Part shown: positions 14,465 through 26,000 of the stretch, piece by piece
Numbering within the stretch: the first letter of the stretch is position 1
Layout of the letters: each line of letters opens with the position of its first letter
Source: CAIXSC01 sp046349915
Lineage (GTDB): Bacteria; Planctomycetota; Planctomycetia; Pirellulales; Pirellulaceae
DNA: 64,000 bases
Reading direction: 5' to 3'
NCBI GenBank assembly: GCA_046349915.1
Contig: JAXMBL010000011.1
Coordinates: forward strand, 124,001 to 188,000
Translations under genes and position numbers: made by a program
The notes under the pieces: model-generated
Databases searched by the model: none
What the model saw: the letters and a program-made list of their open reading frames with translations, nothing else
Told to the model about the DNA's origin: nothing

Positions 14465-16675
14465 ATGAAGGAGCCTCGACGGTATTTCCAGATCAGGTTG
14501 CATGTTCCTTCGCCTGTTAACTCCTGCCCATCCAGCTCGACGACTATCCGTCGGTCGTTATCCGTGATCGTTCTGTTAGGGAGCCTCTTCGGTACGCTCG
14601 CCATGGACCCATCGAGTCGATCGTTGTACGCGGCGGACGATAGCACCGCCTCTAAGCTGTCGCTGTCTCTCCGGTACCAACGCGAAACCGCGGAGGGGAC
14701 AGGGAGGTTTCACACGTTGCGACGAGCGGAATCCTGGAATCCACGCGAGACGGCGCTGATTGTGTGCGATGTCTGGGACTACCACCACTGTTTGAATGCG
14801 GTGCGACGCCTCGAGGAGTTTGGTCCGCGACTGAACGCCGTGATCCAGCGAACTCGCGAATTGGGAGTGACCATCATCCACTCCCCCAGCGACTGCATGC
14901 CCGCCTACGCGACCCATCCCGCTCGACTTCGCGCTCAAGGCACGCCGCCGGCGGCGAATCCGCCGCCCGATATGGAGCTTTGGTGTTCGACGATTCCCGC
15001 CGAGGAACGCGCGGCCTATCCAATCGACCAGTCGGACGGCGGCGAGGACGACGATCCTCGCGAGCATGCTCAGTGGGCCGAGAAACTGAAACAACTCGGC
15101 CGCAATCCCAACATGCCGTGGAAACGCCAGTCGGACATGATCTCCATCGACGCCGATCGCGACTTTCTCAGCGACCGCGGCGATGAAGTTTGGAATGTGT
15201 TGGAACGCCGCGGCATTCGGAATGTCATTCTGACGGGAGTGCACACGAACATGTGTGTTCTGGGCCGTCCCTTCGGCTTGCGGCAAATGGTGCGAGGCGG
15301 CAAACAAGTCGTTCTGATGAGCGATATGACCGACTGTATGTACAACCCCGCTCGTTGGCCCTATGTCAGTCATTTCGCCGGTAATGACCTGGTCATAGGC
15401 CACGTCGAGCGCTTCGTTTGCCCGACGATCTCCAGCGACCAAATCCTGGGAGGCAGACCTTTCCGGTTCGCCGCGGATCGTCGTCCGCATTTGGCCATCG
15501 TGATGGCGGAAGATGGCTACGAGACGAATCGGACGCTGCCGGAACTTGCCGCCAGCCACCTCGCGTCCGATTTTCGCGTCACTTTAATCCACGGTGATCC
15601 CGTAGAACGCAATGAGATTCCCGGACTTGAGTCGCTCGCGGACGCTGACGCTATGGTGGTCAGCATTCGACGTCGAACTCTCAAACCAGAATCACTCGAC
15701 CTCTTTCGCCGATTCGTGCAGGCGGGAAAACCAGTGATTGGTCTGCGCACTGCCAATCATGCTTTCCGGTTACGCGAGGGAAGTCCGCCCGCAGGGCGCG
15801 TCGAGTGGCCCGAGTTCGACTCGCAGGTGTTCGGCGGCAACTATCGCGGACATCCTGAAACGTCAGCCGCGGCAACGATCCGGATGGCCGACAACGCGGC
15901 CGATCATCCGCTCGTCCGCGGCCTCCCGACAAAACCGTTCTCACGCGAGGGCGCCTTGTACCTGACGGCGCCCCTGGCGCCCAAAGCCTCGCCCCTGTGG
16001 ATCGGCAAGCATAAAGGCCAAGCTGAAGAGCCAGTCGCTTGGACGTTCACGCGAGCCGACGGCGGCAAGTCGTTCTACACGTCGCTCGGCGAATCCAAGG
16101 ACTTTGAACAGCCTGCGTTTCGTCTCTTGATGGTGAATGCCGTCCGCTGGGGCGCCGGACTGGAGCCGCTGGAATCGCTGGCGAATCCGGCGCGGGACGA
16201 GGCGTATCGCCGTCACTGGACGCCGGTGTCCGTACCCAACTCGCTTGGCGACGCCACTCATGGTGTGCTTGCCGATTATCGCGGACCGGCTTGGTATCGC
16301 AGCGTCGTGCGAGTGCCCAAGTCGGAAACTCGCGAATCATTGAAGATCACCATCCCGTGGAAAGAAGACTCAGGCCCCAAGCCGCAGGTGTGGTGGAACG
16401 GCCATGCGCTGGCGGCCACCCCGAGCGGTCAGTCACTTGTCTTTGTCGCTCAAGACAAGCACGTCGAGTACGGCGATGCCAATCTGCTGGTCGTGCGCTG
16501 GGCGGAGACGACGGCGAGTGGTGGAATGATTGTCGCTCCTACCGCCAGTTTCGCTGGACGAGAGAAGTCGCTCGCAGGCCGCTGGCAACTGCGAGTCGGC
16601 GACGATGACTCGTGGGCTAACATGCCGCTGCCCGCCAAGTTCGGGACGGCGACCGACATCGTTTTTGGTTTTTAG
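14465..16675 (+). CDS. Isochorismatase-like hydrolase fused to ThuA-like and beta-sandwich domains
   Basis: A 736-residue protein with an N-terminal hydrophobic segment (RRSLSVIVLLGSLFGTLA), probably exported. Residues ~90-320 form an isochorismatase-type cysteine hydrolase with candidate triad Asp102 (IVCDVWDYHHC), Lys220 (MPWKRQSDM) and Cys264 (GVHTNMCVLGRPFG). Residues ~335-560 resemble ThuA/glutamine-amidotransferase-like domains (RPHLAIVMAEDGYETNRTLPELA, FVQAGKPVIGLRTANHAF, VFGGNYRGHP, DHPLVRGLP). The C-terminal ~120 residues (GPAWYRSVVRVPKS, VWWNGHAL, NLLVVRWAET) look like a glycosidase-type carbohydrate-binding sandwich. A role in breakdown of a carbohydrate-linked amide is a guess. 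The start ATG has ACGGAG about 9 nt upstream. Single gene with ~160 bp of probable promoter sequence before it. Confidence 0.8.
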   Translation: MKEPRRYFQIRLHVPSPVNSCPSSSTTIRRSLSVIVLLGSLFGTLAMDPSSRSLYAADDSTASKLSLSLRYQRETAEGTGRFHTLRRAESWNPRETALIVCDVWDYHHCLNAVRRLEEFGPRLNAVIQRTRELGVTIIHSPSDCMPAYATHPARLRAQGTPPAANPPPDMELWCSTIPAEERAAYPIDQSDGGEDDDPREHAQWAEKLKQLGRNPNMPWKRQSDMISIDADRDFLSDRGDEVWNVLERRGIRNVILTGVHTNMCVLGRPFGLRQMVRGGKQVVLMSDMTDCMYNPARWPYVSHFAGNDLVIGHVERFVCPTISSDQILGGRPFRFAADRRPHLAIVMAEDGYETNRTLPELAASHLASDFRVTLIHGDPVERNEIPGLESLADADAMVVSIRRRTLKPESLDLFRRFVQAGKPVIGLRTANHAFRLREGSPPAGRVEWPEFDSQVFGGNYRGHPETSAAATIRMADNAADHPLVRGLPTKPFSREGALYLTAPLAPKASPLWIGKHKGQAEEPVAWTFTRADGGKSFYTSLGESKDFEQPAFRLLMVNAVRWGAGLEPLESLANPARDEAYRRHWTPVSVPNSLGDATHGVLADYRGPAWYRSVVRVPKSETRESLKITIPWKEDSGPKPQVWWNGHALAATPSGQSLVFVAQDKHVEYGDANLLVVRWAETTASGGMIVAPTASFAGREKSLAGRWQLRVGDDDSWANMPLPAKFGTATDIVFGF

Positions 16676-17058
16676 TGACGTGCCATAGCCGAGAATCGAA
16701 GTAGGACGGACTTCTAGTCTGTTGGCATGATCTCTATCGAACTGGCTAGACATCATGACAAATCTGCAAGACTCGTCGACTGCTTGACTCCTCCAATGGG
16801 GTGGTTACCATTCAGCCCCCGAGGATTTCCTGCCTCCAGCGGGAAATTACGTCGGAGGGTGATTTTTCTCTGCACGAGTATCGCGAGAGTCGTCGCATCC
16901 TGGGGATGCGCACGGCCTTGCCGTCATTCGGCTTGAGCGCCGCCACCGACGCCCGCCTTGTGACTTCCCCACCTTTTGCTGCATTTGCCTCAGCGATTTC
17001 GCCCCTAGTTTCGCAACTTTGTTCTTTAGTCGGTCGCGTGATACGCGAGGAGTTCCGG
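16676..17058. other. Intergenic region upstream of the giant gene
   Basis: 383 bp. The frame of the giant gene is open through most of it but shows no domain features, and a good ribosome-binding site occurs only before 17059. It contains the palindromic repeat at 16701-16725. GAGGAG at 17046-17052 is the ribosome-binding site for the giant gene. No promoter could be assigned. Confidence 0.5.
16701..16725. repeat. Dispersed palindrome ACGGACT...AGTCCGT (copy 2)
   Basis: GTAGGACGGACTTCTAGTCT followed by GTTGG, an imperfect version of the element at 4340-4366. The copy at 38562-38587, just after the giant gene, is in the opposite orientation. Confidence 0.65.
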
Positions 17059-20000
17059 ATGTTTCGTCGCTTGAATTCTTGGTTGTCTTCCCAGCGGATC
17101 TATAAGAATCAGCAACGCCAAAGCGTCGCCAGGGCGAAGCGGCGAGCGTTTTTAGAATCGCTCGAAGAGCGATCGATGATGGCGGCGACGGTTCTGGATG
17201 CGTCGTTTCTGGCGACGGGGACGGCGCCCGCGAACGCCACGACGTTGACGGTCACGTTCAGTGAACCGGTGCTGAACGCGGCTGTCGCGAGTAGTTACGA
17301 GTTGCGTCGAGCTGGCGCGGACGGACTGTTGGGCAATGGCGACGATGTGCTCGTTACGCTTTCCTCGTCTTACACTGGCGCCACCGCCACGCTGAGCTTT
17401 GCCGCACTGACGCAGGACATTTATCGTCTGACCGTGAAGGATACGATCACGGACGGCGGCGGCAACCCGTTGGACGGCGACGCCGACAGCGTCGCGGGAG
17501 GCGTCTGGACTCGCGACTTCGTGGTCGGCGCTCTGTCCACCACGCTGGTGTCGCCCGCGCCGAATAACTACCCGGCTGACGTCGAGTTTGGCGGTTGGGG
17601 CGCGGGGCAATTGGTGCAGGGACCCAGTGGAGCGTTTGATGGGCTGAACCGACTGCGAGTGGGCGGAGTTGATGTCACGCCGACCGCTCCTCCGTCCGTG
17701 AACTTCGTCGAGTCGTTCTCGAATGTCACGCAGTCGCAAATCAGTTCCTCCTTTTCCCCATTGGCTGGCTTGTCGGCATCGCTGACCATGTCCGGCTCGA
17801 ACCCAGTTCGCCTGTCGACATCATTCAGTCTTTACGCGACGCCCAGTATGAATTGGGCGAACGTCCAAGTTCGCTTCGTCGTGGATGGATCGCCGCTGCC
17901 CGTCGCGCAAACCATCTTGATTCCCGCGCGTTCCAGTGGAGATCCGCAATCTATGCATGTTGTGGTCGAGGATTACGCCACGCTTGCGGCCGGCGCTCAT
18001 ACAATTACCGTGGAAGCGAAGCAGTTTGTCGATCCTGGCCAGGGAGGCGCGCCGAGTTCTTTCCCAATCGTCGTCGATGATGGCGCCACGGCGACGTTGC
18101 GCGCTATCGAATTCATCGCTCCGGCGGTGGTAGCATTCAGCGAGTCGTCGGCCAACATCACTCAAATTCAGATACCGGACTCTTTTGCGCCCCTGTCCGG
18201 ACTTTCGACCACGCTTAATTCCAGCGGCGCTAATCCCGTTCGCCTGTCGGCGTCATTCAACCTGTTTGACTTCCCATCCAGCACTTGGGCGAACATTGAA
18301 GTGCGATTCGTGGTGGATGGGACGCCATTGCCAGTCGCCCAATCCGTCCTGGTTCCCAGCCGGTCTGGTGGAGACCCGCAGGCGATACACGTCGTCGTTG
18401 AGGATTACACGACGTTAGCCGCGGGAACGCACACCATCTTCGTTCAAGCCCGACAAATACTTGACCCTGGTTTGGGGGGAACGCCCAGCACATTCCCGAT
18501 TTTCGTCGATGACGGCGCGACGGCGACAATCAGAGCTGTCGAGTATTACGCTCCCACGATCGGTGGATTGAGTGAAATCAATGTCAACGTTCCTCAATCA
18601 CAGATTGCTTCGTCCTTCGCGCCGCTCACAGGTCTCTCGACATCGGTGACGACCGTCGAAGGCAGCACGGTACGGTTAAGTTCGGCGCTTAATCTGTATT
18701 TGGTTCCATCCGCAGGCTGGGCCAACGTCCAAGTCCGCTTCGTTGTCGACGGAACGCCTCTCCCAGTTGCCCAAACGATCCTAACCTCCGCTCTGTCGTC
18801 CAGCGATCCCCAAACCTACCCTGTTCTCGTCGAAGACTTAGTTACGCTTGCCGCTGGTATTCACACCATTACGCTCGAAGCGCGGCAGATCATTGATCCA
18901 GCCGCGGGCGGCGCGCCGGGCACGTTTCCCATTTTCATTGATGATGGCGCAATGGCGACGATGCGCGTGATCGAGTTCAAGGCACAACCTAACCTCAACG
19001 ACAGCGTTCAGACCGTCGTCACCAACAGCCAGTCCGTCGCCGGCCTGACGGTCTCCCGCGAAGTTACTGTCCCCAGCACCGGTTCGCAGGACTTTGTACG
19101 CACGATCGACGTCTTCACCAATCCCACGGCCAACCCAATCACGACCACGGTCTCGGTCATTGGCAACCTGGGCTCGGACGCGGCCACGACCGTCTTCAAC
19201 ACGTCCGACGGAGATAATATCGTCGAGACGACCGACCAATGGATCGGCACCGACGACGTGGACGGCAGCGGCACGCCCGCGATCATTCACTACGTTCACG
19301 GACCGAATGGCTTGCAACCAACGAGCATGCAGGTGACGGGCGATAACATCATCTGGACCTACAGTCTGACGGTGCCGGCCAACTCGACCGTGCGATTGGC
19401 CAACTTCACCATCCTGGATTCGACCCGCGCCGGCGCTCAAGCCGATGCCGCGGCACTCGTCACTCCGACCGGTTTCGGCGGGCAAGCGGCGGCGTTCCTC
19501 GCCGCCGCGGAATTGCAGTCACTGGCAAATTTCACCTATGGCAACCTCTCGGCCTCGCTCGACGAATTCGGCAATTTGACGATCACGGACACGGACGGCG
19601 CGAAGAACAACAAGTTCACTCTCGGCAGTGATGGGACGACGCTCACGATCACGGACAGCTCGGGCGAGTTGTTCGCCCAGACTGGCACAAACACCTTTAC
19701 GACGCCGCTGGCCTCGATCACTGGATCCATTACCCTGAACACGGGAAACGGCAACGATGCCGTTACTTTAAACGGAGCGATTGGCAAGCCGATTTTCTAC
19801 AACGGCGGCGGACCGTCCTCGGGACCGGGTGATTCGCTGAAGATTACCGGAACTGGTCTCGACGCCACGTACACGCCGAGTGCCACGACGTTTGGCAATG
19901 GCGTCATTAGCTTGGGCGGCTCGACGGTTACGTTCACGGGATTGGAACCCGTCGATTATGACGTCACGGGCGGGACGTTCACATTGCTCTTACCTGGCGC

Positions 20001-23000
20001 TAATGACATTGTCGATATCGCCAACGGCACGCTGACCGACTTGGTCACGCCCGCCCTCGTCATCACCGGCTCCAGCGGCGCGGTTCCCTTCGAGAACGCC
20101 CGCGTACGCGGATCCGCCATCGTCATCGACACCACCACGGTCGCTGGAACCGACTCCATCACGATCACCAGCGCCAACAATGCGCACGCCAACACCAGTT
20201 TGAGCATCATCACGGGAACCGAGGCGGGCGACACGATCAACGTCAATGGCGGCGTTTCTTTGGCAGGGACCATCAGCCTCAGCGGGACCAACATCAACAG
20301 CACCGCCGCTGGCGCGATCAGCAGCACGGGGCTGACGCTGACCAACACGGGTTCCACAAGCACGCTCGCGGGCGTCGTCAGTGGCGCGAACGCGTCGCTC
20401 ACGAAGGCAGGCGCCGGCACGCTGGTGCTCAGCGGAAAAAACACCTATGCGGGCGCCACCACCATCAACGGCGGCACGCTTCGGTTCGGCGCCCAACCGA
20501 TGAGTATTCAAAACGGCAGCTTCGAGAGTCCATCCATTGGGCTAAGCGCCTACGTGTACTACAGCTCGATGAGCGGCCCGCAGCAGTCCGCATTCGGTTG
20601 GACAAGCACCGGCAATGGCGGCCTGGCTGGCGCGTTGCAGGCTAATTTCTCCGCGTGGGGATATAACTCAGTGCCCGACGGCGTTCAAAGTTTCAGCTTG
20701 CAACGCACGAGTACGTTGAGCCAGGTTGTCAATTTCGCGGCGGCAGGCGACTACAAGCTCTCCTGGATGGCGGCCTCGCGGAGCGGACAGGTTAATCCCA
20801 GCGTGGTGAAGCTCGATGGAAACGTCGTCTACAATTGGCAAACCGGAAACCCCAATTGGACCGCCTTCAGCACGAATTTCGTCGTGCCCAGCGCGGGTAA
20901 TCACACAATTACCTTCGAAGGCCTAACGCCCTCCGCGGATTTCAGTGTTGGCGTCGACCTCGTGACGTTAACTTCATTCGGCTCTTTACCGTCGACGACC
21001 GCGGTCAACATCACGAGCAGCGGCGCTCAACTTGACCTCAATGACACGAACCAATCCATCGGCTCGTTATCCGGAGTGGCCGGAAGCAGCGTTTCACTGG
21101 GCAATGCCACTCTGACCATTGGAAACGACAACGGTTCCACGGTGTTCGCGGGGGGGATCAGCGACGGGGGCGGAGCGAGCGCGAATGTGGGCGGCAAACT
21201 TTCGAAGCTTGGGCTGGGAGCATTGACGCTGTCCTATACCAACAGCTACACCGGCGCGACCACGGTGAGTGGTGGGCGGCTCGAAGTCGATGGTTCGATC
21301 AACTCCAACGTCACCGTGCAGTCCAGCGGAACGCTCGGTGGTTCAGGGACGGTCAACAGCACCAAGACCGTTGCTTTGCAGAGTGGCGGCACGGTCGCGC
21401 CAGGGAATAGTCCCGGTATTCTCCATGTCGGCGCCACGACCTTCGTCAGCGGTTCCACTTTCAGCGTCGAGGCCAACGGCGCGACGCCTGGGACGGACTA
21501 CGATCAGCTCGACGTCACGGGCACGATCAATCTGGGCGGGGCCACGCTCGCGACCACCGGCGCCATCTCATCGAGCCCTGGTCAAACGCTGGTGATCGTC
21601 AACAACGACTCGAACGATCCCGTCGTCGGCACGTTCGCCGGACTGTCGGAAGGCTCGACGGTCACGATCAATGGCGTCAACTTCCTACTCTCTTATGTCG
21701 GCGGTTCCAACAACAACGATGTCGTGTTGATGGAAGCCGAGACGTCGGTGCTCGTGAGCGGCGGGAACCTCGTCGTCACCGACGTAAATGGCGGCTCGAC
21801 GAACGACGACCTGACGATCACGCTGGTCGGCGGCAATACGATTCGGATCAGCGACTCGACCAGTGGTCTATTCGCGGGTGCGGGCGCGACGCGAGTTGAC
21901 GGGAAAACGGTCGATGTCCCGCTTGCGAGCGTCAGCGGCAACATCCAAGTCAACACGCTCGGCGGAGCCGATACGCTCACGTTGGCCCTGGCGGGCGGCG
22001 ACTTCATCGTGGCGGGCGGCGTGTCGTACGCGGGCGGTTCCAATAATGACTCGCTGGTCATTACCGGCGGCAATCAAGGAATCGTGACCTACAACTACAC
22101 GAACGCGACGGATGGCAATGTCGTCATGTCGAATTTCGGAACCGTGGCATATACCGGCTTGGCGCCGATCACCAACTCTGGCTCGGCGACGGATGCGGTC
22201 TTTAATCTGCCGATCGGCCCCAGCATCGTGACGCTCGGCGACGATGGCGTCGGTAGTAATGGGTTGAGTCGTTTGTCGAGCAGTCCGGCGACGTTCGAAT
22301 TGACGAATTTCAGCAATCCGACGAACTCGCTCACGATCAACCGCGGCAACGTCCTCGACACAATCACAGTCAACGCGTTGCCGGACTTCACCAGCAGCCT
22401 GACAATCGGGGGCGTTGGCGTCGAATTCAACGCAATCACCTTTGCTGGGGCCGTGACTCTTGACACGGACAAGAGCTTCATCGCTCGCGCGAGTGGCACG
22501 ATCAGTCTGCCGAACTCGACGAGCGATTTGGCGGTACGCGGCATCGGCACGGCGACCTTGATTGCCAACAACCGTATCGCCATCGCCGCCGGCGCGTCGG
22601 TATCGGCTGAAGCTGGCGATATCACGCTTACTGGCAGCGGAGTCGGAGCCGGTAATTTTGTGGGTATTTCACTCAGCGGAGCAGTGATTTCAACCAGTGG
22701 CGACATCGTCATTGACGGTACTGGTGGAGACACCGCGACAGGGAATCACGGACTGCAGTTTCTGGGAGCCGGGGCTTTGGTTAGCACGGGCAGTGGAAAC
22801 ATCGACATCCAAGGAAATGGCGGCAATTCGACTGGCGACAATAACATCGGCGTGTATCTCGATGGTCAAAGTGTTGTTCAAACTTCCGGCGGAAGCATTG
22901 CGTTGACCGGCGTTGGTGGACGCAACACTTCCTCCCCTGGCAACAACTGGGGTGTGTATATCAACGGCGCCAGCAGCGTGTCGGCGGGGGGAACTGGAGA

Positions 23001-26000
23001 GGTTACGCTCAACGCCGTCAGCGGCAGAGGCGCTACCAATCCTTACGGCTTAGTGTTGGAAAACAACTCGACCATTGCTACCAACGACGGGGATGTCTTG
23101 GTGGCTGGCTCCGAGGGGGTGTCTTTTATCAACGCGCGCGGCCTTATTGTTCAAACCGCTGCTAGCGTGACTGCTGGCGGGGCCGGCGACATCACGGTTG
23201 TTAGCGATACCATCGTAATTGACACAGGAACACTGGTCGCCGCGGGCGACACGGTCACGCTTTACCCGAGGTCAGGCAACCGCCAAGTACACCTGGGTAG
23301 CACGGACATCCACACGTCGCGGTTGGGCCTCACCAATACGGAACTCAATCATATCACCGCGGGGACGATTCAGATTGGAGATGCGAACACCGGCACGATC
23401 ACCCTGACGGAGAATATTACCCTGGCGGCTGCGACCAACCTGGTGCTGACGGCGCATTCGGACCGAAATATCAATCTGGGCGTATTTTCGTTAAATGCTG
23501 GTGCGACTGGCGATATTACGATGACAACAGGCGGCCTTGGCGCCATCACGACCGGCGACAATATCGGCAATGATTTGATCGGCGAAGACATCGTGCTCAC
23601 GTCGGGCAGCGGCGGGATTGGGACGACCACCAACTTCCTCAGACTAAACGCTAATACAATCGCGGCGACTAGCTCGAGCGCGGTCAATCTGATCGAAAAT
23701 GATTCCGCGACAATCGCGGCTGGCGGCCTGAGCGCTGGCACGAACACCATCACGCTTGGCGGCGGCACGTTTACACTCGGCGGCTCGGCGCGCATTCAAG
23801 ATGCTTCCAAGCTGACCATCAATGGCGCGACGTTTGACGTCGGCGGATTCAACGAAACGCTGGATACACTCACGCTGACCAACGGTAGCGTCACCGGTTC
23901 GAGCGGAGTGCTGACGAGTACGAACACGATTCAAACGAATGCGGGATCAATCACGGCGATTCTTGGCGGGATTAACGGGCTTACTCAGTCCACGACGGGG
24001 ACGACGATGCTCGGCGGCGCAAACACCTACGCCGGCTCGACCACGATCAGCGGCGGTCGACTGAATGTGAACGGTTCCATCACGTCGAACGTGACGGTCC
24101 AAACTGGCGGAACGCTCGGTGGAACAGGAACGATCCACAGCGCGAACACCGTAGCGCTGCAGAGCGGCGGCACGGTCGCGCCAGGGAGTAGTCCCGGTAT
24201 TCTCCATGTCGGCGCCACGACCTTCGTCAGCGGATCAACTTTCAGTGTCGAGGCCAATGGCGCGACGCCAGGAACGGACTACGACCAACTCAACGTCACG
24301 GGCACGATCAATCTGGGCGGGGCCACGCTCGCGACCACCGGCGGCATCATGTCGAGCCCCGGTCAAACGCTGGTGATCGTCAACAACGACTCGAACGATC
24401 CCGTCATCGGCACGTTCGCCGGACTGCCGGAAGGCTCGACGGTTTCGATCAATGGCGTGAATTTCGTACTCTCTTACGTTGGTGGTTCCAACAACAACGA
24501 TGTCGTGTTGATGGAAGCCGAGACGTCGGTGCTCGTGAGCGGCGGGAACCTTGTGGTGACCGACATTAACGGCGGCGCGACGAATGACGACCTGACGATC
24601 ACACTGGTCGGTGGAAACACGATTCGGATCAGCGACTCGACCAATGGGCTATTCGCGGGCCCTGGCGCGACGCAAGTTGACGGGAAAACGGTCGACGTCC
24701 CTCTTGCGAGCGTCAGCGGCAACATTCAAGTCAACACGCTCGGCGGAACCGATACGCTCACGCTCGCCCTGGCGGGCGGCGACTTCATCGTGGCGGGCGG
24801 CGTGTCGTACGCGGGCGGTTCCAACAATGACTCGCTGGTCATTACCGGCGGCAATCAAGGAACGGTAACCTACAACTACACGAACTCGACGGATGGCAGT
24901 GTCGTCATGTCGAGTTTTGGAACCGTCGCGTACACCGGCTTGGCGCCGATCACCAACTCCGGCTCGGCGACGGATGTGGTCTTCAATCTGCTGAACAACG
25001 CGGGAGATGTTCGGCTGAACGACGATGGGATCGGCGGAAATGGTCGATCGCGACTGTCAAGTACTTCCTCCACGTTCGCGCAGACGAATTTCGCCAACCC
25101 GACGGGAAACGTGACGATCAACCGCGGGGTGCTGGGCGGCGACACGTTGACCGTCGGCTCCGTTCCCGATTTGACGGCCAATCTGAGTCTTGGTTCCGTC
25201 GGCAATCCTTGGACCGCGGTCACATTCGCGGGAACTTTGACGCTGGCGGCTGGCAACAATCTCTTCGCGGCCGGAAATACGGTTTCCTCGAGCGCTCTCG
25301 GCGTCGTCACCGTTTCGGGCGACGGCGACATTGCTTGGCGCGCCAACAACGTGGGCGTGAACGCCAGCTCAACGATCAGCGCCGTCGGCGGTGTGATGTC
25401 GATTGTGCCGATCACGAACAATCGGTCGATCGTCTTCGGCGCCTCGGGAGGCGTGGTGCTCGATCTGACCGACGCCGAACTCGACCGGATCGCGGCGAGT
25501 ACACTCAGAATTGGCGACGCGAACAGCGGCACGATTTCCTTCAGCGAATCGATCAGCCGCGCGAGCGGCGTCTTCTCGCTGCAGACTGGCAGCAATGTGA
25601 CGCAATCGGGCGGGTTTACGCTCAGCGCCCCGAGCTTGGCCGTGCGAGCGGGCGGCGCCATCTCGTTGACCCAGTCCAACAATGTAACGACGCTCGCCGC
25701 CACCACCTCGTCCGGCTCGATCAATTACCTCGATGCGGACGCGTTGACGATCGGCGCCGTGGATGGGGTGAGTGGCTTGTCCACAAATGGTACTTCGGTG
25801 AGCGTCACGGCGGGCGGAGATTTGACGATCCTTAATTCGGCGGCGGCGAACGATGTGTCCGCGACGACCACCGTTTCGCTCAATGCCGGCGTCAACGCCG
25901 TCAACGTCTCCAGCGGAGCGCATGTAAGCGGCCCCAACGGCGTCACGATCACGGCCAACAGCGTCGATCTAGCGGGGACACTCGGCGCGGGGACGAACAC

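Noticed and set aside
16801..17058. N-terminal extension of the giant protein
   Set aside because: The frame is open, but this stretch has no domain features, and a strong ribosome-binding site with the LEERSMMAA-type N-terminus occurs only from 17059.
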